Assembly (NCBI GenBank): GCA_021790425.1
Contig: JAJYEA010000006.1
Location: forward strand, 1-64,000
Direction: 5' to 3'
Source of the DNA: Thermoplasmata archaeon
GTDB taxonomy: Archaea; Thermoplasmatota; Thermoplasmata; Lutacidiplasmatales; UBA184
Length of the DNA stretch: 64,000 nucleotides
Shown in pieces: positions 16,497-25,114 of this stretch. The notes under the pieces are model-generated. The model was not told where the DNA came from and did not search any database. It saw nothing but the letters and a program-made list of their open reading frames with translations. A program made the position numbers and the translations under genes. Numbering within the stretch: the first letter of the stretch is position 1; every line of letters begins with the position of its first letter.

Positions 16497-17057
16497 ATGG
16501 CAGAAGTACTGAGCCACGAAGCGGGGATGGCAGCCGAGAGAGCGAACGTCTTTTCCTTTGAGGGGGTGGACACCCAGAAGGTGTTGACCGCGATGCGCGT
16601 GGTCTTCGGGTTTGCCTTCCTCTTCGACGGGATGTTGAAGTGGGTGCTCTTCATGCAGGGGAACATGCAGCCCACCATTGCGGGGATGACCCTCGCTCCC
16701 GACTTCGTCCTCTCCAACTGGGTGCTCTTCGGCACCCTCGTCGCGCTTGGCGAGACCATGGGCGGCATCTTCCTGATCCTCGGGATCTTCCAGAAGCCCG
16801 CCGCGGCGTGGGCCTCGATCATCATGCTCTCCATCTGGGTGCTGGGGGGCCTGGGCGGCTGGTACGACCCGACCGCCGGCTGGATCACCGCGGGACAGAC
16901 AGACCTCGGAGGCGACCTGATGTTCATGCTGGTCTTCCTCTTCCTGGTGTTCGTCCCGACGACCGTCTACAGCTTGTCCCACCGTCTGCGGCTCTCCGAA
17001 CGCCTGGCTCCGGGAAGCACCACGAGGGACCGGATCGTACGGTGGATCGTCAACTAG
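16497..17057 (+). CDS. DoxX/DoxD-family membrane protein
   Basis: 186 residues with four TM helices. TAMRVVFGFAFLFDGMLKW opens helix 1, then a helix with LVALGETMGGIFLILGIFQ, a third around WASIIMLSIWVLGG and a fourth LMFMLVFLFLVFVP. This is the DoxX/DoxD pattern; relatives include the thiosulfate:quinone oxidoreductase subunits of Acidianus, but most homologues are uncharacterised. Start placed at ATG 16497; the frame is open back to 16449. Confidence 0.75.
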   Translation: MAEVLSHEAGMAAERANVFSFEGVDTQKVLTAMRVVFGFAFLFDGMLKWVLFMQGNMQPTIAGMTLAPDFVLSNWVLFGTLVALGETMGGIFLILGIFQKPAAAWASIIMLSIWVLGGLGGWYDPTAGWITAGQTDLGGDLMFMLVFLFLVFVPTTVYSLSHRLRLSERLAPGSTTRDRIVRWIVN

Positions 17058-17213
17058 GAACGCGCCCGACCTGACCCGGGGTTGGCGAGGGGGGCGACTC
17101 CCCCTCCGGCACCGTTGGGGGGATCACGCCTCCCTCCGACGGTTCCGGACAACCCCGGGTCTCCATTCGTCCGACCGCCTTTTCTAGGGCGGCCACCTCA
17201 CTCAGGAGGAAGG

Positions 17214-18281
17214 TCACGCCGGCGGCGGGTCCTTCTCGGGTAGTACGGGAAGGCCCAGCTCCTCTAGGTCCTCCTTCGGTATTTGCTTGCGTAGACACTT
17301 CGGATGTGTCGCGATGGCGACGGCGGGCCCGTCGCCCAGAAAGTAGAAGGTTTCGAACAGCAGGGACTTGCTCGAGTCCGAGATGTTCCAATAGGGGATG
17401 TCGGTCCCCTTCCCCGATCCGACGAACCGGTAGATTGCCCGGTCCGGCCCCGCGACGGCGTCCCACGGGATGAGCGCCATTCGGCCCAACAGGCCGGGGA
17501 TGTGAACCCCTTCCGGGTCCAGGCCCACCCGTTTTGGAATGGTACCCCTCGCCTTGATGGTGCGGGGAAGCGGATTGTCATACCACGCCACGCCGTCGAT
17601 CGTCGTCGAGGGTGTGGGAGCGGATACCACGCGCGTGGCCCGTGGCCCCGGAGACGATACCTGAGGAAGCTTCGTGTCTTCCTCCAACTTCCAGACCCTC
17701 CACGCGGTCTGGGCCTGGTGCCATACCTCCGGCGCGACCAGGATCGAGTGGGCGAGCAGCTTCCCTTCCGCGTCGGTCTTGTCCTCGGTGTTCCCGTAGA
17801 TCATGAGGGTGTTGGTGATCGTCGGGAAAGTGGTCCCGGTACCCTTCGGGACGAACAGGGTGCCGCTCTGGAATGGGAGATACTTCTCGACCACGGTGGA
17901 TCCCCCGTCGGACCCGGCGTGATACCGGGCGATGACGCGGTCTCGGTCTACGCGGACCGAGTCGGGGGCGCGCGAGAGCTGCCGTCGCTCGGTCTGTGCC
18001 AGGGCCAGCAGGCTTGTGCCCCCTGCGATCCCCACCACGATCACCAGGAACCCCAGCGCGCGAAGGCCCCCGGACAACCCGACTAGGAGGGCGAAGAGCA
18101 GTAAGACTCCCCCGAGGAAACAGATCGTGATGAGCGAGGCCAGCTTCCGTGATCTCCGGGCAATCTGGGGGACCGGATTCACGGTCCACGTCCCCTCCGG
18201 CACAGAGGCGCCGCCGGAAGCCGTCATTCGAGCGGGTCCGGGCCGAGAGGGAGCGTACCCATGCGCCGGTCGAGCCGGCAT
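17214..18281 (-). CDS. Hypothetical membrane protein with soluble C-terminal domain
   Basis: 355 residues. Two close TM helices (about 48-68 and 73-95) form a hairpin followed by a long cytoplasmic domain (about 100-350) of mixed beta strands, including TLMIYGNTEDKTD and IPWDAVAGPDRAIYRFVGSGKGTD, faintly reminiscent of PH-like YdbS/YdbT membrane proteins. No catalytic residues recognised. Start could also be ATG 18227 (residue 19). Lower GC than core genes; possibly part of the same acquired stretch as the GHKL/STAS-like pair. Confidence 0.6.
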   Translation of the reverse strand: MPARPAHGYAPSRPGPARMTASGGASVPEGTWTVNPVPQIARRSRKLASLITICFLGGVLLLFALLVGLSGGLRALGFLVIVVGIAGGTSLLALAQTERRQLSRAPDSVRVDRDRVIARYHAGSDGGSTVVEKYLPFQSGTLFVPKGTGTTFPTITNTLMIYGNTEDKTDAEGKLLAHSILVAPEVWHQAQTAWRVWKLEEDTKLPQVSSPGPRATRVVSAPTPSTTIDGVAWYDNPLPRTIKARGTIPKRVGLDPEGVHIPGLLGRMALIPWDAVAGPDRAIYRFVGSGKGTDIPYWNISDSSKSLLFETFYFLGDGPAVAIATHPKCLRKQIPKEDLEELGLPVLPEKDPPPA

Positions 18282-18599
18282 CCATCACCCCCATCGCGAC
18301 CAAAGGGGATCCCTGCGTGGACGGAGGGACCATCGAAAGGTGGGGTGGTGCTCAGCCTCTGGGGGACCTTGCGTTCTCCCCGGGAATCCGTGGGAACCGC
18401 CCGGGCAATGGTGATGCGCGCCAACATCGTCGTCTGTCCTGCAAGGCATGTCCCGCGTGGACTTGATACTGCCGGCCCTACCGCCCCGTCCTCTCGGCAA
18501 AGGTGGGCTACCCGCTCGGTTGCCGCAGGGCAGGCATCTCTCCCTTGCTGCCTCGACCTCCGCAGGTCTTACATGGGTGTCTGAACTCAGTGCCCCGAA
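18282..18599. other. Intergenic region ahead of GHKL ATPase gene
   Basis: 318 bases, no supportable ORF or RNA gene. A weak TATA-like CTTACAT at 18569-18575 is about 28 nt upstream of ATG 18600. Confidence 0.35.
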
Positions 18600-19409
18600 A
18601 TGGCACGGCAGGAGTCCGCCCTACCCGATCTTCTGGAGCGGTATCTGTTATACCGTAAGGTAATCGGCGGCTGGAAGGGAATGGGTGACATCCGCGTCGA
18701 TCTTCCGTTCCTTCAACCTACCACACTGTTGCCCTTGTGGGCTGAGGCGGTCCGCCATCAGGTCCAACTGGACGTGCCCTACCCTGAGGTGAAGATGTAC
18801 GTCGACACCGTGACAAAGGATGAGGGGATGTCACCGGGTACCACCTATCTCCCCCTCGTCCGCCTCCCGAGAACCTATGCCGAGGCCGCCCGTGTGACGA
18901 ATCGGCTGAAGGAGCTTACCCGGCAGGCTCGGGTGTTTCAGGTCAACCCGAGTGTCTTCGATTACGTACTCTCCGAACTCGTCGACAACATCTACCAGCA
19001 CGCGCAAACGGACCTTGCCTTCGCCCTCGCTCAGTACTATCCTGCGAAGAACGAGATCGAGATAGGGTTCCTGGATTCTGGTATCACTATCCCGGGGAGC
19101 CTCGGTCATGACCCCCGACACTCGTATCCTCCCGAGCGGCACTTCCAGGCCATCTTGGATGCGCTCGACGGGACTTCGTCGAAGGGGGGTTCCGAGAGGG
19201 GCTACGGGTTGGGCACCTCTCTCCAACTCATGACGAGGCTCGAGGGCAAGGGTCTCATCGTATCCGGTCGAGGGGCGGTCCTTCTGAGCGGAACTTCCCG
19301 TCAGCCCTATGCCTTGTCGGAGGAAGAACAGATGCCCGGTACCCTCATCAGCATCCAGTTGCCCGACGGCGACAAGGAGATAAATCTCTATGAAGTGGTT
19401 GAAGGGTGA
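18600..19409 (+). CDS. GHKL-type ATPase (HATPase_c) protein
   Basis: 269 residues. The Bergerat ATP-binding fold is visible: N box SELVDNIYQHA, G1 box IGFLDSGITIPGSL (D-x-G-x-x-x-x-G) and G2 box GSERGYGLGTSLQLM. There is no phospho-acceptor His (H box) or sensor domain, so this is not a classical kinase; it resembles stand-alone anti-sigma-factor/SpoIIAB-like or conflict-system ATPases. It is followed 12 bases later by a STAS-like (DUF4325) protein. The pair probably works as a kinase/anti-anti-sigma-type switch or as a regulator of an unknown partner. Confidence 0.85.
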   Translation: MARQESALPDLLERYLLYRKVIGGWKGMGDIRVDLPFLQPTTLLPLWAEAVRHQVQLDVPYPEVKMYVDTVTKDEGMSPGTTYLPLVRLPRTYAEAARVTNRLKELTRQARVFQVNPSVFDYVLSELVDNIYQHAQTDLAFALAQYYPAKNEIEIGFLDSGITIPGSLGHDPRHSYPPERHFQAILDALDGTSSKGGSERGYGLGTSLQLMTRLEGKGLIVSGRGAVLLSGTSRQPYALSEEEQMPGTLISIQLPDGDKEINLYEVVEG

Positions 19410-19421
19410 GTTCGCTAGACC

Positions 19422-19760
19422 ATGACGACTTCCCCCCCCGCAAACGAAACCATCCGAATGTCGACCTTGGGCACCACCGTCATGCTACGAGACTCGATCA
19501 ACTCGCTGTTCGACCGCCTGGAAGCCGGGGGCGAACGGAGGTTGGTGTTCGACTTCAGTGGGGTCGAATTCATGTCCCGATCCTCGGCACACGAATACCT
19601 CGTGCGCAAGGCCAGATCGCGGCTCTCCATCTCCGAGTTCGGGGTGAGTACGGAAGTGGCGCGGATGTTGTCGCTCGTCCGGAGGCAGTTGGACCACTCT
19701 AGGAACGGGACACCCCGCCGCGCGCCGGCCTGGACAACGATGCCCCCGCAATCCGTTTGA
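19422..19760 (+). CDS. STAS-like domain protein (DUF4325)
   Basis: 112 residues. MLRDSINSLFDRLEAGGE, RLVFDFSGVEFMSRSSAHEYL form the conserved DUF4325 core, a STAS-like fold; the Ser-rich turn SRSS is where anti-anti-sigma proteins are phosphorylated, although function in DUF4325 is not established. Twelve bases after the GHKL ATPase gene; this neighbour pair recurs across bacteria and archaea. The C-terminal 30 residues are basic and unstructured. Confidence 0.8.
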   Translation: MTTSPPANETIRMSTLGTTVMLRDSINSLFDRLEAGGERRLVFDFSGVEFMSRSSAHEYLVRKARSRLSISEFGVSTEVARMLSLVRRQLDHSRNGTPRRAPAWTTMPPQSV

Positions 19761-20072
19761 TGGGAGCGGGGGGTCCGGCGCGCCCCCACGGTTACCGGCG
19801 GTAGAGACCCAGCCTCTCGGTAGCAAGCCCGGTTCAGCGGCGGCGCTCCCATGGTAGTAGTTGGTCCCCCCAGGGGCATCCCCGGGAGGGACGTATTCCC
19901 ATGGCCCGGATCCCCACTCCGCTGCCCTTGATCCACCGGAGCTGGCAAGGGGAGAACCGTCCTTCCCGGAGGAGAAACTCCCAGTGCGTGTCTCCGGGCA
20001 CCACTTCCCGCCCGCCGGGGAGCCCATACCTTGCCCGCCTCACGGTCCCTTCCGGAGCGTCAGGGGAGTACA
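19761..20072. other. Highly structured non-coding region, candidate new RNA
   Basis: No convincing ORF, but many strong stems: TGGGAGC/GCTCCCA at 19761-19767 and 19845-19851; a near-perfect long hairpin at 19864-19892 (GTCCC-CCC-A-GGGG-CAT-CCCC-GGG-A-GGGAC); CCCGGAG/CTCCGGG at 19965-19971 and 19992-19998. The strand is unknown; if minus, it could be co-transcribed with rnpB. I could not match it to SRP 7S RNA, since UGUAA and the helix 8 GGAAG/AGCAG motif are missing. Confidence 0.4.
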
Positions 20073-20094
20073 CCCCGGCGGTTGCCCGCCGGGG
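20073..20094 (-). terminator. 9-bp GC hairpin with GCAA tetraloop after rnpB
   Basis: CCCCGGCGG and CCGCCGGGG pair perfectly around a GCAA (GNRA) loop on the minus strand. The hairpin begins three bases after the rnpB P1 helix. It may be a 3' stabiliser, processing signal or terminator; no U-run follows. Confidence 0.5.
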
Positions 20095-20097
20095 CGG

Positions 20098-20412
20098 CCA
20101 GGTCGAGGTAGTAAGCCCCATTCTGTTCTGGCAGCATTCGACTGTGCGCCCATCTCGACGGTCGGGGAGCGCCCCTCATCCCGCCTGCTTCGGCTTGCAC
20201 CTGGGAGACGGCCGTTTCATCATCTCCGCGGGAACCTCCCCGGCAACGATCCCGGATCACCGTGCCCCGCGGCTGTGTCGTTTCTGCTCCGTAGCTCCGG
20301 CTCTCACCGGGCGGGCGTAGGCCCGCCTCCATGCGCTCCCGGTGTGGGGACTTTCCTCAGCGGCCCGGACCTTTCGACCCATGGCTACCGTCAGCTGCCC
20401 ACCTCCTCCTGG
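20098..20412 (-). ncRNA. rnpB: RNase P RNA
   Basis: Catalytic RNA for tRNA 5' maturation. On the minus strand, CR-I GAGGAAAGTCC (20358 to 20348) and CR-V ACAGAATGGGGCTTA (ending near 20112) form helix P4. CR-II is near GATGAAACGG and CR-III is GTGCAAGCCGAA. The ends pair as P1: CCAGGAGGAGGT (20412-20401) with ACCTCGACCTGG (20109-20098), 10 of 12 pairs with a 2x2 internal loop. Length about 315 nt is normal for archaeal type A. The TATA box 27 nt upstream gives a start at the first P1 base. Confidence 0.93.
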
Positions 20413-20434
20413 CGTCCCTCCCATCCTTCCGTGG

Positions 20435-20443
20435 GCTATTATC
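20435..20443 (-). promoter_or_regulatory. TATA box of rnpB
   Basis: GATAATAG on the minus strand, centred about 27 nt upstream of the 5' base of helix P1 (20412). Confidence 0.65.
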
Positions 20444-20530
20444 CTTCCGAGCCCGCGGGCGGAGCCGGTTCGCCCTCCAACGCGCGAGACCTCCTCGCGG
20501 GGGCACCGGCCGGCTCCGGCCCACAAAGCG

Positions 20531-20537
20531 TATAAAT
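20531..20537 (+). promoter_or_regulatory. TATA box of MFS gene
   Basis: TATAAAT centred 28 nt before ATG 20562, implying a leaderless mRNA and defining the start codon. Confidence 0.7.
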
Positions 20538-20561
20538 CGGCCGCCGGGTCGAACCGTCGGT

Positions 20562-21773
20562 ATGGCACCGTCGCGCGGCGGGCTCCTGGCCCTCACGAGT
20601 CTCGGACACTTCGTGAACGACGGGACCACGTTCTTCGTCCCCGTGATCGCCGCCCTCCTCGCGTACGGCCACGGGATCGGCGCGCTCGAGATCACCGCGA
20701 TGCTGGTGGTCTACTACGCCACGTCCTCCTTCCTGAGCCTGTACGTGGGACGGTGGGCGGACCGCTCCGGCCGTCCGCTCGAGCTCATGGCGCTCGGGAT
20801 GGCGCTCCTGGGCATCGGCATGATCGGGTTCTTCGTCGCGCTCGGCATGCTCTCCGGGACGTCCGGGTTCGCGGCGGCGCTCGTCGCCTCGTTCGTGGTG
20901 GGATTCGGGAGCGCCTTCTACCATCCGCTGGGCGCCTCGATCCTCCAGGCCGCCTTCGACCGGAAGAGCCTGGGACGGGCCCTGGGGATCAACGGGGCCA
21001 TGGGGAGCGTGGGCCGTGCCCTCTACCCGACGCTCTTCTTCCTCGTCGGCCTCGTGATCACCGGGAGCTCCTCCATCCTCGTCTTCGCCGGTGTCGGCCT
21101 CGCGGTCTCCCTGTTCCTGGTACCCTCGGGGTCGTTCACCCGGAAGCCGCAGGAGCGGCCCCCGGGCGCCACGGCCGGGAAGGCCTTCACGATCGGGATC
21201 GTGACGTTGGCGATCGTCGCGTTCATCCGCTCGGCGGCCAACCTCGGGATCGTCGCCTTCCTCCCCACCTACATGCAGTACGAGCGCCCCCTGTGGGTCG
21301 GGGCCCCCCTGGGGGTCGAGGTGACGATCATGTACGTGGGCGGGATCCTCGGCCAACCCTTCTTCGGCCTTCTCGCCAACCGGACGGACGTGCGCATTCT
21401 CCTCGCGCTCAGCTCCGTGGGCTCGGCCCTCGGCACCTTGGCATTCCTCCTGGTCGGCGGCTGGCCGGACGTGCCCCTGCTCTTCTTCATCGGGTTCTTC
21501 ACGTTCAGCGCGTTCCCGCTCCTCATGACGCTCTCGGCGGAGCACGTGGATCGCCACTCCACCAGCCTCGCGAACTCCCTCGTCTTTGGACTGGGGACGG
21601 GCTTGGGGGGAACGGTGGGTCCGCTCCTCGTCGGGATCTTCTCCTCCGGGGAGTACTCGCACCTGTCCACCGGGTTCTATGCGATGGTCCTGCTCGGCCT
21701 GGTGGCGGCGGCCGCCGTGGCCGCGATCCCGGCCTCCGGCTCGAAGAGCGCCCGCATGCCGCTCTTCGGCTAG
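20562..21773 (+). CDS. MFS transporter (fosmidomycin-resistance-like)
   Basis: 403 residues, 12 TM helices. The N-terminus LTSLGHFVNDGTTFFVPVIAALL resembles the Fsr/fosmidomycin-resistance-type MFS subgroup (HFVND pattern). The loop 2-3 motif is YVGRWADRSGRP, and FGSAFYHPLGASIL in helix 5 is another hallmark. Probably a drug or sugar-phosphate-analogue exporter; substrate unproven. ATG 20562 is fixed by the TATA box; the long upstream extension runs through rnpB antisense and is not real. Confidence 0.87.
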   Translation: MAPSRGGLLALTSLGHFVNDGTTFFVPVIAALLAYGHGIGALEITAMLVVYYATSSFLSLYVGRWADRSGRPLELMALGMALLGIGMIGFFVALGMLSGTSGFAAALVASFVVGFGSAFYHPLGASILQAAFDRKSLGRALGINGAMGSVGRALYPTLFFLVGLVITGSSSILVFAGVGLAVSLFLVPSGSFTRKPQERPPGATAGKAFTIGIVTLAIVAFIRSAANLGIVAFLPTYMQYERPLWVGAPLGVEVTIMYVGGILGQPFFGLLANRTDVRILLALSSVGSALGTLAFLLVGGWPDVPLLFFIGFFTFSAFPLLMTLSAEHVDRHSTSLANSLVFGLGTGLGGTVGPLLVGIFSSGEYSHLSTGFYAMVLLGLVAAAAVAAIPASGSKSARMPLFG

Positions 21774-21800
21774 GGGCGCCGCGGAGCCCGGGGCGTAGGT

Positions 21801-21809
21801 TCTTATCTC
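21801..21809 (+). promoter_or_regulatory. TATA box of hydrogenase operon
   Basis: TCTTATCTC centred 26-27 nt before ATG 21831. Confidence 0.6.
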
Positions 21810-21830
21810 CGCCGACGCCATGGGGGGGCG

Positions 21831-22991
21831 ATGGGCGCTCCCGAGGAGGGTCCGGCACGCCACTATCTCCTGGCCCGCGCCGACTTCCAGTCCCTTTTCG
21901 ACGCGCTGGCAAGAGAGGGCTACACCACCCTCGGTCCCACCGTGCGCGACGCGGCCATCGTCTACGCCGAGATCCGGAACGTGGAGGACCTCCCCATCGG
22001 ATGGACCGACCGGCAGGGCCCGGGCACCTACCGGATCGAGCGGCGCAAGGACGACGCCCTGTTCGGGTACAACGTCGGTCCGCACAGCTGGAAGGGGTAC
22101 CTCTACCCGTCTCGCGAGCGGCTCTGGGCTGCGCACCGGTCCCCCTCGGGGTTCACGGTGGAGCCTCCCGAGGCAGCGCCTCCCCGCTATGCCTTCCTCG
22201 GGGTCCGGGCGTGCGAGCTCCAGGCCATCGCGATCCAGGACCGTGTCTTCGACGGCCCGTACGCGGACCCCGCGTACCGCGCGCGCCGCGCGAGCTCCCT
22301 CCGCATCGCCGTGCAGTGCGGGCAGGCGGGACCCACCTGCTTCTGCGCCTCCATGGGCACGGGTCCCCGGGTGGGCCCGGACCATGATCTGGCCCTCACG
22401 GAGCTGCTGGGACCGGGTTCCCACCGTTTCCTGGTCCAGGTGGGGAGCCCGAGGGGCGCGGCGATCGCCGACCGGCTCCCGCTCCGCCCGGCCACCGAGG
22501 AGGACCTCCGGGCCCGGGACGCGCTCGTGGACCAGGCCACTTCGTCCATGGGCCGCAGCCTCCGGACGGACGACGTGCACGACCTCCTCCTGGGGAACCC
22601 CGGCCTCCACCGGTGGGAGGAGGTCGCCCGTCGGTGCCTGGCCTGCACCAACTGCACACTGGCCTGCCCGACCTGCTTCTGCTCCACAACGGAAGAGGTG
22701 CCCGACCTCTCCGGCGACCGGGTGGAGCGCTGGCGTCGCTGGGACTCGTGCTTCACCCTGGCCTTCACCCAGCTGGGGAAGGGGTCCGTGCGCCGGAGCC
22801 CGACCAGCCGCTACCGCCAGTGGCTGACCCACAAGCTCGCCTCCTGGCAGGACCAGTTCGGCTCCTCCGGGTGTGTGGGTTGCGGGCGATGCATCACCTG
22901 GTGCCCGGTCGGGATCGACCTCACCGAGGAGGTAGCGGCCCTGCGGGAGGAATCGAGCGCGAAGACGGCGGTGTCCGGAGGAGAAAGATGA
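21831..22991 (+). CDS. hyhB: Group 3b NiFe hydrogenase (sulfhydrogenase) beta subunit, Fe-S protein
   Basis: 386 residues, HyhB/HydB type. The first 260 residues form the family's N-terminal domain (with [19 protein letters not shown] and [11 protein letters not shown]). The C-terminal part has two ferredoxin-like clusters: [16 protein letters not shown] and [16 protein letters not shown]. It passes electrons between the small subunit and the flavoprotein. First gene of a plus-strand operon that continues to about 29159. The stop overlaps the next ATG by 4 bases. Confidence 0.92.
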   Translation: MGAPEEGPARHYLLARADFQSLFDALAREGYTTLGPTVRDAAIVYAEIRNVEDLPIGWTDRQGPGTYRIERRKDDALFGYNVGPHSWKGYLYPSRERLWAAHRSPSGFTVEPPEAAPPRYAFLGVRACELQAIAIQDRVFDGPYADPAYRARRASSLRIAVQCGQAGPTCFCASMGTGPRVGPDHDLALTELLGPGSHRFLVQVGSPRGAAIADRLPLRPATEEDLRARDALVDQATSSMGRSLRTDDVHDLLLGNPGLHRWEEVARRCLACTNCTLACPTCFCSTTEEVPDLSGDRVERWRRWDSCFTLAFTQLGKGSVRRSPTSRYRQWLTHKLASWQDQFGSSGCVGCGRCITWCPVGIDLTEEVAALREESSAKTAVSGGER

Positions 22992-23458
22992 CGAACGGGG
23001 AGAAACCGGTGATCCGACTGACGAGCGCGACCCATCCCTTCCTCGAGGGGTTCGACGCGGAGTTCCTCGCCGCGGCGAGCGAGGGAGCCGAGGCGCTCGA
23101 GCTCCCGCCCGAGGCGATGGTCTTCCACTCGGGAGAGCGTGCCCGGCACCTCTACCTCATGCTCGAGGGCAAGGTCGCTCTCGAGATCGAGGCCCCCGAT
23201 CACCCGCGGATCACGATCCAGACCATCGGTCCCCGGGAGGTCTTGGGATGGTCGTGGCTCGTCCCGCCGTACACGTGGCCCGTGGATGCCCGGGTGCTGA
23301 AGCCGACCCGGGTGATCGCCCTCGACGCCGGCGTCCTGGAGCGGCATCTCGAGGCCCACCCGGACGTGGGGTATCGCTTCCTCCGCCGGCTCATCCCCGT
23401 GATCGCGAAGCGCCTCGATGAGGCGCGCATCCAGTTGGTGGACATCCATGGGACCTGA
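22988..23458 (+). CDS. Cyclic-nucleotide-binding-domain (Crp-like) protein
   Basis: 156 residues of cNMP-binding beta-roll: [23 protein letters not shown], then [24 protein letters not shown] and a C-terminal helix ([19 protein letters not shown]). There is no DNA-binding HTH, so it is not a transcription factor. Stand-alone Crp-like proteins occur in many group 3b hydrogenase operons and may tune activity or interact with the flavin subunit. Tightly coupled: ATGA overlap with hyhB, 11-base overlap with hyhG. Confidence 0.88.
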   Translation: MTNGEKPVIRLTSATHPFLEGFDAEFLAAASEGAEALELPPEAMVFHSGERARHLYLMLEGKVALEIEAPDHPRITIQTIGPREVLGWSWLVPPYTWPVDARVLKPTRVIALDAGVLERHLEAHPDVGYRFLRRLIPVIAKRLDEARIQLVDIHGT

Positions 23459-24323
23459 GTCCGTCGCCGCCTCCCCGACGTCCGACGCCGTGCCGGGTCT
23501 TCCGGAGTACGCCCCCCGTCCCTTCCTCCTCCAGGACCGACGGCAGGAGACCTCGGACACGGTCACGCTCACGCTCGTCCCGGCGGACGGGGGCACCGTG
23601 CCCTCCTTCCGGCCCGGCCAGTTCAACATGGTCTACGCCTTCGGCGTCGGCGAGGTCGCCATCTCGATCAGCGGGGACCCCACGCGCGACGGCCCGCTCG
23701 TCCACACCATCCGCGCGGTGGGGAAGGTCAGCACGGCCCTGACGCGCCTGAGGCCCGGCGACGTGGTCGGGATCCGGGGGCCCTACGGACAGGGCTGGCC
23801 CATCGATGCCGCCGAGGGGAAGGATGTCGTCGTCGTCGCGGGCGGGCTGGGGCTCGCCCCCCTCCGTCCCGTCCTCTACGAGCTCATCGGTCACCGGTCC
23901 CGCTACGGGCGGGTCGAGATCGTCTTCGGGGCCCGCTCCCCCGCCGACCTCCTCTACTACTCCGAGGTCCAGGAGTGGCGCCGCCGGACCGACCTCCGCC
24001 TCCAGGTGACGGTCGATTCCGCCGACCGGAGCTGGTACGGCGACGTCGGGGTCGTCACCCAGCGCCTGCCCGACACCCGGTTCGACGCGTCCAGGGCCGT
24101 GGCGTTCGTCTGCGGGCCCGAGATCATGATGCGGTTCGTGGCCCAGGCCCTGGAGGCGCGCGGCCTCGCCGAGGACGCCGTCTGGCTCTCCATGGAGCGC
24201 AACATGAAGTGCGCCATCGCGCAGTGCGGCCACTGCCAGTACGGTCCCCTCTTCATTTGCCGAGAAGGGCCGGTCCTCTCCTACCGTCGCCTGAAGCCCC
24301 TCTTGGCCTGGAAGGAGCTCTGA
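23448..24323 (+). CDS. hyhG: Group 3b hydrogenase gamma subunit, FAD/NAD(P)-binding
   Basis: 291 residues, ferredoxin-NADP reductase-like. FAD region [40 protein letters not shown](P) region [19 protein letters not shown] and [12 protein letters not shown]. The C-terminal [2Fe-2S] ligands are in [16 protein letters not shown] and FICREGP. Exchanges electrons with NAD(P)H. ATG 23448 overlaps the Crp-like gene; the extra 10 upstream residues of the frame are not used. Confidence 0.92.
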   Translation: MGPESVAASPTSDAVPGLPEYAPRPFLLQDRRQETSDTVTLTLVPADGGTVPSFRPGQFNMVYAFGVGEVAISISGDPTRDGPLVHTIRAVGKVSTALTRLRPGDVVGIRGPYGQGWPIDAAEGKDVVVVAGGLGLAPLRPVLYELIGHRSRYGRVEIVFGARSPADLLYYSEVQEWRRRTDLRLQVTVDSADRSWYGDVGVVTQRLPDTRFDASRAVAFVCGPEIMMRFVAQALEARGLAEDAVWLSMERNMKCAIAQCGHCQYGPLFICREGPVLSYRRLKPLLAWKEL

Positions 24324-24325
24324 CC

Positions 24326-25114
24326 ATGCCGCGGAAGGGACGACCCAAGGTGGCGGTCTGGAAGTTCACCTCGTGCGACGGATGCCAGCTCTCGATGCTC
24401 GACTGCGAGGACGAGCTGCTTGCCATCGCCGACGCCGTGGAGATCGCGAACTTCCGCGAGGCCACGAGCGCGGTGGTCGAGGGCCCGTACGACCTCTCCC
24501 TCGTCGAGGGATCCGTGACCACCCTGTCGGATGCCCGCCGGATCCAGGAGGTGCGGGCGCAGTCGCGTCTCCTCGTGACGATCGGGGCGTGCGCCACGGC
24601 CGGGGGCATCCAGGCGCTCCGGAACTTCGCGAACATCGAGGAGTTCCGCCAGGCGGTCTACGCCCGGCCGGAGCACATCTCCACGCTCTCCACGTCCACC
24701 CCCATCCAGGACCACGTCCCCGTGGACTTCGAGCTCCGGGGGTGTCCCATCAACAAGGACCAGCTCCTCGAGGTCCTCTCCGCGTTCCTGGACGGGCGCT
24801 CGTCCAACGTCCCCACCGAGAGCGTGTGCGCGGAGTGCAAGCGCCGCGGGAACGTCTGCGTGATGGTGGCCCGCGGGGCTCCCTGCCTCGGACCCGTGAC
24901 GCAGGCGGGGTGCGGGGCGCTCTGCCCGGCCTACCACCGCGGGTGCTACGGGTGCTTCGGTCCCCAGGAGTCCCCGAACACCGCCTCCCTGATCCGCCGC
25001 CTGGAGGCGCTCGGGATGGACGGTCCCGCCCGGCTGCGGGTCTTCCGGACCTTCAATGCCTCGAACCCGGTCTTCCGCGCGGCGAGCGAGGCCCCCGCCG
25101 GAGGGAACCCGTGA
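24326..25114 (+). CDS. hyhS: NiFe hydrogenase group 3b small (delta) subunit
   Basis: 262 residues. The proximal [4Fe-4S] ligands CDGC (Cys17, Cys20) open the protein; [18 protein letters not shown] holds the third Cys, and [15 protein letters not shown] the fourth. Further Cys-rich segments near the C-terminus ([40 protein letters not shown]) bind the medial and distal clusters. Forms the catalytic dimer with the following large subunit. GTGA overlap with it. Confidence 0.93.
   Translation: MPRKGRPKVAVWKFTSCDGCQLSMLDCEDELLAIADAVEIANFREATSAVVEGPYDLSLVEGSVTTLSDARRIQEVRAQSRLLVTIGACATAGGIQALRNFANIEEFRQAVYARPEHISTLSTSTPIQDHVPVDFELRGCPINKDQLLEVLSAFLDGRSSNVPTESVCAECKRRGNVCVMVARGAPCLGPVTQAGCGALCPAYHRGCYGCFGPQESPNTASLIRRLEALGMDGPARLRVFRTFNASNPVFRAASEAPAGGNP

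Noticed and set aside
19761-20072. SRP (7S) RNA gene beside rnpB
   Set aside because: GGGGGG-loop-CCCCC near 19768-19787 recalls the Alu domain, but the UGUAA motif and the helix 8 GGAAG/AGCAG internal loops are missing on both strands.
19834-20121. Minus-strand 95-codon ORF and overlapping plus-strand ORFs in the non-coding block
   Set aside because: They run into the rnpB 3' region and show no family resemblance; the region is better explained by RNA structure.
20439-22832. 797-codon minus-strand ORF
   Set aside because: Antisense shadow of the MFS and hyhB genes; no recognisable domain.
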